Positions 59,002 to 64,000 of a stretch of 64,000 bases of DNA are shown in pieces. The notes under the pieces were generated by a model that had not been told where the DNA came from, searched no databases, and was given only the letters and a program-made list of their open reading frames with translations. Numbering within the stretch: the first letter of the stretch is position 1; each line of letters starts with the position of its first letter. Made by a program: the position numbers and the translations under genes. The stretch lies in NCBI GenBank assembly GCA_905250885.1, contig CAJNOQ010000053.1, forward strand, positions 1 to 64,000, written 5' to 3'. The stretch comes from Didymodactylos carnosus (taxonomy: Eukaryota; Rotifera; Eurotatoria; Philodinida; Philodinidae).

Positions 59002-59852
59002 TAGACCTGTGACAGTTCACGGTTCTCGTTCAAAGAACGAGAACTGTTTTTCAGCTTGCGTTCAATGAACGGAACGGTTTTTCAGTTTCCGTTCTGAACT
59101 AGGAACGGTTCAGCAGTTCACGTTTCTAGAAACGAGGAATGGTTCACCAGTTTCTGCGAATGGAAACTACAGTTCTTTTTTAACTGAAAACTGTATGATA
59201 TACTTGAGCTTCTTTTTCTAATCTACTAGCGTTCTATCTCCTTTAGCATGTTAGTGTATTTTACGGTTCAATATGAATCCGACGGTTTATCTGATGTCGT
59301 TCCTTTACGTGCTTGTTTCTGAGCAAAATTTCACACAGATACTAATAATCAAAATAGTAAAAACTGTCAACATTTATACTTTGTCTTTCAAAAACACAGA
59401 CATTCTCGTTGTTACTAAAGTTAGTGATAGTCGATTTTTCCTTGTAAAATCATTAGCTTGCGAAAATGTACTTTCGCTAGCTACACTGGTAACTGGTGTT
59501 GCTAACCGGTTGATCAAGATCTTAAGAAGTAACGACTAAATTCAATCAGCAAAGTCTACCACCTAATCTGGAAGTCTCTTTGAGCGTATCTCTTTCCAGT
59601 ATTCACTCTTTCAAAGTCTTAGATTTGCGAAATGCAATACATAATACGTCAACAAATCACTAAAGGACAGTGAGCAGTTTCCAGTTCAAAAGAAACTGTA
59701 GTTCTCGTTCGCAGGAACTGGAACTAGTGAACAGTTTCTCGTTTCTAGAAATGTGAACTGGTGAACCGTTCCTGGTTCAGAACGAAAACTGAAAAACCGT
59801 ACCCGTTATCGAGAAACTGCAGTACAAGAAACTACGAACTGTCACAGGCCTA
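59002..59852. mobile_element. Non-autonomous hAT-type element
   Basis: Termini TAGACCTGTGACAGTTC and its near complement (GAACTGTCACAGGCCTA ending 59852), bordered by an 8-bp direct repeat with one mismatch: GTCGAAAC (58994-59001) and GTTGAAAC (59853-59860). The 8-bp duplication and CTGTGACAG-type ends fit hAT. About 180 bp at each end is a mirrored field of GTTC/GAAC-rich repeats (GGAACGGTT, TTTCTAGAAACG). An 88-codon + strand frame in the middle (59273-59539) has no recognisable domain and is not hAT transposase. Confidence 0.78.
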
Positions 59853-59860
59853 GTTGAAAC

Positions 59861-60193
59861 TAGTCAATCTTTTGTCCAGCAAAACATTAAATAGTTATTT
59901 TTCTTTTCTTTTTCCTAGGAAATATAGTGCACTTAAGTATGCGCATGGCGTATCGACGGTCTGCACAAACTTTTGATTATTTATTTTTTATATCTTATTA
60001 TGTAACACTTTTCTCTTTGTCTTGACTGCTGACATCTACGTAGTATGTTTTTTCAAAATCTGAATAATGTGGGACACACGAAAAAAGAAATATGTATTTT
60101 TTCCGAGTTTCTACCGGATATAATCTGAACATGAAAAAACTTTCAAAAAAAAATTGTGATTTTGTCAACCAAGTTTGTTTTAGATTTTGAAAG
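59861..60193. promoter_or_regulatory. Upstream region of MAX
   Basis: About 330 bp between the hAT element and the MAX start codon, expected to hold the MAX promoter and 5' UTR. The element therefore ends close to the promoter. No specific motif is claimed. Confidence 0.4.
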
Positions 60194-61041
60194 ATGATAG
60201 AAAGTGACGGTAGTAGTCGAGAGGGTGATAATGATCAACTACAACAGTCGATGAATGTGAAAAATTTCCAGAGTCAGGTATATTATTTTTAAAACATAAA
60301 AGTAATCCTATTGACTATTTATTTTTTTCTTCGTTAAGGCCGAAAAACGAGCACATCACAATGCTTTGGAACGAAAACGACGTGATCATATCAAAGGAAG
60401 TTTTAGCGATTTAAGAGATGCCGTTCCATCATTGAAGGGAGAAAAGGTAAAAATATTCAATACAATTGAATGTTTTCAGCAGCAACTTTATTTATTACAG
60501 GCATCGCGCGCGCATGTATTAAAAGCATCAACAGATTATATACGAAGTCTAAAGTCAAAAAACCAGCAGCATCAAAAAGTAATTGAAGACTTTAAAAGAC
60601 AAAATGCATCATTAGTATTACAAAGTGAGTAAACGATCATTTTAATGCTCATTAACATTAAAATAAACAGTGATTTTGTTTCTGTACTGTCAATTGACGA
60701 CCAATTGACGAAATGCTCAAATCAGTTTTTGCTCTAGAATTTCAGAACGCTAATTCTTTCTCATTTTTTTATTTATACCAGCTCGATTACTTGAACGCGT
60801 AAAAGAAACTGGTAAACTAGTTAATCATCATAGTCATAATGCGAATAATTCATCAACGTCAGCTTCCTTAACAAATTATCAACATGATTTATTGCTTGAT
60901 AATTCAATACCAATTGTTAAAACTGAAGCAATGTCATTAAATGATCATAGTACAATTCAAATAACAAGAAATTTATTGAAAAACGAGCCACTGGTGGATC
61001 AGGCGCAAAACTCAGCACAACTTGTACAAATATTTAAATGA
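60194..61041 (+). CDS. MAX: MAX bHLH-leucine zipper transcription factor
   Basis: Four exons: 60194-60277, 60339-60446, 60501-60624, 60782-61041; 191 residues, against 160 in human. MAX heterodimerises with MYC, MXD and MNT proteins and binds E-boxes (CACGTG). Exon 1 is a short acidic N-terminus. Exon 2 gives the basic region and helix 1 ([19 protein letters not shown], with the E-box-reading His, Glu and Arg in place; then [15 protein letters not shown]). Exon 3 gives helix 2 and the zipper ([33 protein letters not shown]). Exon 4 finishes the zipper and adds a tail lacking the Ser/Glu and basic RKKLR region of vertebrate MAX; instead it has VKTE and LKNE, both matching the sumoylation consensus. 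Confidence in identity is very high; an alternative short N-terminus cannot be judged. Confidence 0.96.
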
Positions 61042-63346
61042 CAACTTGATAGATTTTCTATAAAACATATTCCGAACCGTGAAGATGGCAGTAAAACATA
61101 AACATGTTCATTTTCTTTCCATTTTAGATGAACTTTTTCTTTTTTTTAAAACGTTTTTTTGTAACGGAGTAAGAACATTTTATTTAAATACTTTTGTACA
61201 AACTTTTTCTGAACTACATCTACTTTTAACTTTGAAGGACAGTATACTTTTTACTTTATCGAAAAGTCAAGTTTTTTTGCTAATGTATCCGACACAAGCA
61301 TGTGGCATGTGATAAAGCGTTGCTTTTAATGAGTAATATCTTTATGGAATCAGAAATTCTTGAACTATCTTTTCATCTAATGATTGTTTACGGTTGAAAT
61401 CTTTTCTTATTGTCTTGTGTGAGCAGTTTTCGCACAGACTCATTATAAAACCATTCTCATGGTAATATTTGCATTATAGGCAATTATATCCTTTGAATAG
61501 ATTAATAGTCTGGAATTTTTGAAGAATATTTGTTTAACGATCCAGTATGGATGTCAGGAATTACTTTTATTGGACAGATGATAATGAACAGAAAAAAACG
61601 TATGCAAATTTTTTTACTCTATGAGTAAACATTAGTTGTTTTTTTTTATACCAGTGTATATCTGAAAAAAGGTTAGACCGATAGAAATTGATCGTCTGCG
61701 TGTGAACATTATATGTCCAATAATGCAAAAAAATTGCTTCTACTTTTATGTTTTGTTTTTCTGTTTATGTACATATTTGACTATATTCACATTTTTCTTT
61801 TTCTGTACACATTTTCTTCTTATCATACGTATTATTTCTTAAGCATGTACTTGAAATAAAACGACAGAAAGCATCAGAACAATGTCTCTTATACAGAACC
61901 TCTTCAAATACACAAAATTAGATCTTGCAAGAATGTTTTTATTTGTAATTCATAAACATTCAGTACATTAGAATTTTTGTAAGAAACAATAACACATACT
62001 ATTCAATTATTTCTCGACAATAACAAAGTATTTCTTTGTGTCATAATGCTGTAATCACTCTCTTACTGTAGTTCACAATATCTCCAATCAATATCATAGA
62101 AAAGTTGAAGAATAAATTGGAAAAATATTAAAAAAAAATTCCGTTCTTTTTTTTGAAAGAGGCTTTTAAGGGAAACAAGTTTATATATTACCTTGGGCTA
62201 TGGTGTCTCATAGCAGTATGCGAAGAAATGAAGTCTAGTTTGTTGTTATAAAGAATTATAAATTCATCATTTGTAATTTATCATTTACTTATAAAATCGA
62301 AATTGTGATGAAAGTTTTGAATTTTGATGTTGATAAACAAATGATGTACAACATTTTATGAATTAGGATTCCAAATTCAGCAGAACCGAGGAGATTATCA
62401 CACAATTTTGGCTGATAATACGTTTGAATAGAAATTAAGTTAAGAAAAAATATTTTTACCTATTTCTCACACAATACGGCACGAACTAGTGCCCCCCAGA
62501 CATTATTTACATTAGTATATAATAGAGTATAAGTTAAGTCTTGAAAAATGACCTTCCTCCAAGAGTTTAAACTTTCTTTGACTATGGACCAAATCTAACA
62601 CATGAACGTCTTTTCTTTCCTGTATTCAATATGGTTTAAAAAAAGAGTATAAAAAACACTTTTTTTATAAAGTGTTAGTTTATTGCACAGTCGTACCTGT
62701 CGTCATAATTTATCTCTACTATACTGTTGTTCACCTAAATTTTAGCGGAAACTGGCTCCACTTTTCACAGAATACATGGGTTATAAGTTTTGTTGTTCTA
62801 GACGGCCTTTAAGAAATATCTCATCAAACTAGATTACTAAAACAGTATTGTAATGAATAAATGTCGATGTTGAGATTTTTGGCTCTTGTCAATATTTTGT
62901 TGTTGAATCACTATTTTAATCATCCAGTTAGATATAGTGACCGAGATAATCGACGATTTTCTATTGTGAGCATCTTCGGAGCATTCATTTCCAATAAAAA
63001 AGTCATTTTGGAGCTTTTATAAAGTGTTCAGAATGAAGATAATAGTGGAACATAAAAACACCTACGGACACATACAGACAGCCCACAGACACCCACATAG
63101 AAGTGAGTGTATGTGTCTGTGAGTGTTTATACTCTACCATTACCCTGACAATGAAGAGGTAGTCACTTTGGAAAGGTGTCTATATGCAGAAGTTTTACTG
63201 TAAATCTTTCCTTACCCTAACGTATATAATTACAAATTGAATACACTAAAAGCAAAGTTGAGAAGCAATATTAGTTTGACTAACTGATAGATTTATGCTT
63301 TAAGAGGTCTGATGTAGATAACGCCCGTTTGTGGATATTTTCAAAT
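61042..63346. other. MAX 3' region and intergenic DNA
   Basis: No supported gene after MAX. The + frame 61079-61312 lies in the presumed 3' UTR and has hydrophobic random-like composition. The stretch near 62735-62805 (CTAAATTTTAGCGGAAAC, CTCCACTT) resembles 9325-9400. A short CACA-rich self-complementary stretch lies near 63057-63125 (CACAGACACC against GTGTCTGTG). Confidence 0.45.
61855..61860 (+). terminator. Candidate MAX polyadenylation signal
   Basis: AATAAA about 810 bp after the MAX stop, in a T-rich context. It is the clearest hexamer in the 3' region; an earlier cleavage site is possible. Confidence 0.35.
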
Positions 63347-63792
63347 AAGAGATCTGCACGGCCCGAAAAGTTTGGCCCGGCCCGATGATGAAAGTTTCCG
63401 GACCAAGCCCGGCTCGGTTCGACCAAAATTATCTGGCCCAGCCCGGTCCGGTCATTTTTTAAAATGTTCTGGTCCCAGGTGTGATTTTTTTCTTGCATCT
63501 GTAATGCTTTTGCCGGCTAAGTGGTGTAAATGTATTTCTCAAGCTAATATTTATACCTTTATGATTTCTTGGTTTTCATTTTTCAACCTATAAAGGCATT
63601 AGCTAAACGACGTCATTAAGATGTCGCGGAACAGTGATAAAACTCTTTCTCGGTACTGAGTATACACATAAATTACAAATCCACGTATGCTTAAAAATTT
63701 TGAATTCTGTCCGGCCCGACCAACCAAAATATTTTGCGGCCCAAGCCCGATCACTCTATAAAATTTTCTGGCCCGACTCGTGCTGATCTCTG
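63347..63792. mobile_element. Non-autonomous hAT-like element with GGCCCG-rich arms
   Basis: Termini AAGAGATCTGCACGGCCCG (63347) and CGTGCTGATCTCTG (ending 63792) are imperfect inverted repeats. A perfect 8-bp direct repeat TTTCAAAT flanks them (63339-63346 and 63793-63800), diagnostic of hAT-type insertion. The arms are unusually GC-rich for this genome, with repeated GGCCCG, CCCGGC and GCCCAAGCCC. No transposase frame. A shortened relative lies at 27688-27943. Confidence 0.82.
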
Positions 63793-64000
63793 TTTCAAAT
63801 GTCATCAAAAATAATTAAGAAATGATCGATGTAAATTATACTTCAACGGATTACCGAGAGATTTAATATTAAAACATGATGTAACATTGGATGATTGAGT
63901 TCGTAGTTTTTTTAATATAATTAAAACATATTGTTATAGTGTTACAGTGCTTTGTCTATAATAATTTATTTTTACTTTTATAAATTTTATATTAATTCGG

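Noticed and set aside
1-64000. tRNA, rRNA, CRISPR, LTR or virus-derived elements
   Set aside because: No tRNA T-arm-like box with a paired stem, no rRNA-like stretch, no regular spacer array, and no recognisable LTR, capsid or envelope features were seen.

Overview
The window is animal nuclear DNA: AT-rich, with spliced genes, many GT-AG introns of about 50-65 bp alongside a few multi-kilobase ones, no operon structure and a rich set of small DNA transposons. The gene content (SET1 methyltransferase, RNF220, MAX, cyclin L, an OCRL/INPP5B phosphatase, the ciliary/sperm protein MYCBPAP) is metazoan. The compact AT-rich layout would suit a rotifer-like invertebrate, possibly a bdelloid, but nothing here proves the clade.

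Layout. 1-4.8 kb: gene-free DNA with a composite element full of ACGCGT motifs (1173-3325) and a LINE relic. 4.8-8.4 kb (-): OCRL/INPP5B-like inositol polyphosphate 5-phosphatase, 6 exons. 10.3-16.2 kb (-): cyclin L, 13 exons, with a 3.4 kb intron between its two cyclin folds. 16.75-25.3 kb (+): SET1/SETD1, 17 exons, head-to-head with cyclin L across about 560 bp; its last intron, inside the SET domain, holds a 1.26 kb palindromic element. 25.3-32.8 kb: gene-poor. 32.8-39.9 kb (+): RNF220 ubiquitin ligase, 11 exons. 40-47.6 kb: gene-poor, with an internally deleted mariner and the first copy (A) of a duplicated pseudogene block. 47.6-52.9 kb (-): MYCBPAP, 20 exons, one intron carrying a LINE 3' end. 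53-60 kb: transposon-rich, with nested MITEs, rearranged copy B of the pseudogene block, foldback elements and a hAT-type element. 60.2-61.0 kb (+): MAX, 4 exons. 61-64 kb: gene-free apart from a second type of hAT-like element.

The six main genes are not a pathway cluster. Cyclin L (transcription/splicing cyclin), SET1 (H3K4 methylation) and MAX (MYC-network bHLHZip) are nuclear regulators; the OCRL-like protein acts on phosphoinositides in membrane traffic; MYCBPAP is ciliary/testis-associated in animals. All exon models below were built by hand from splice sites, reading-frame phase and family recognition; the phases close through every gene, except that one cyclin L intron lacks a normal acceptor.

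The richest material for a second look is the transposon layer: target-site duplications can be read for several elements, one MITE has its empty site preserved in a paralogous block 9 kb away, and one element is nested in another. No retrovirus, LTR element, Polinton, CRISPR array, rRNA or tRNA was recognised.
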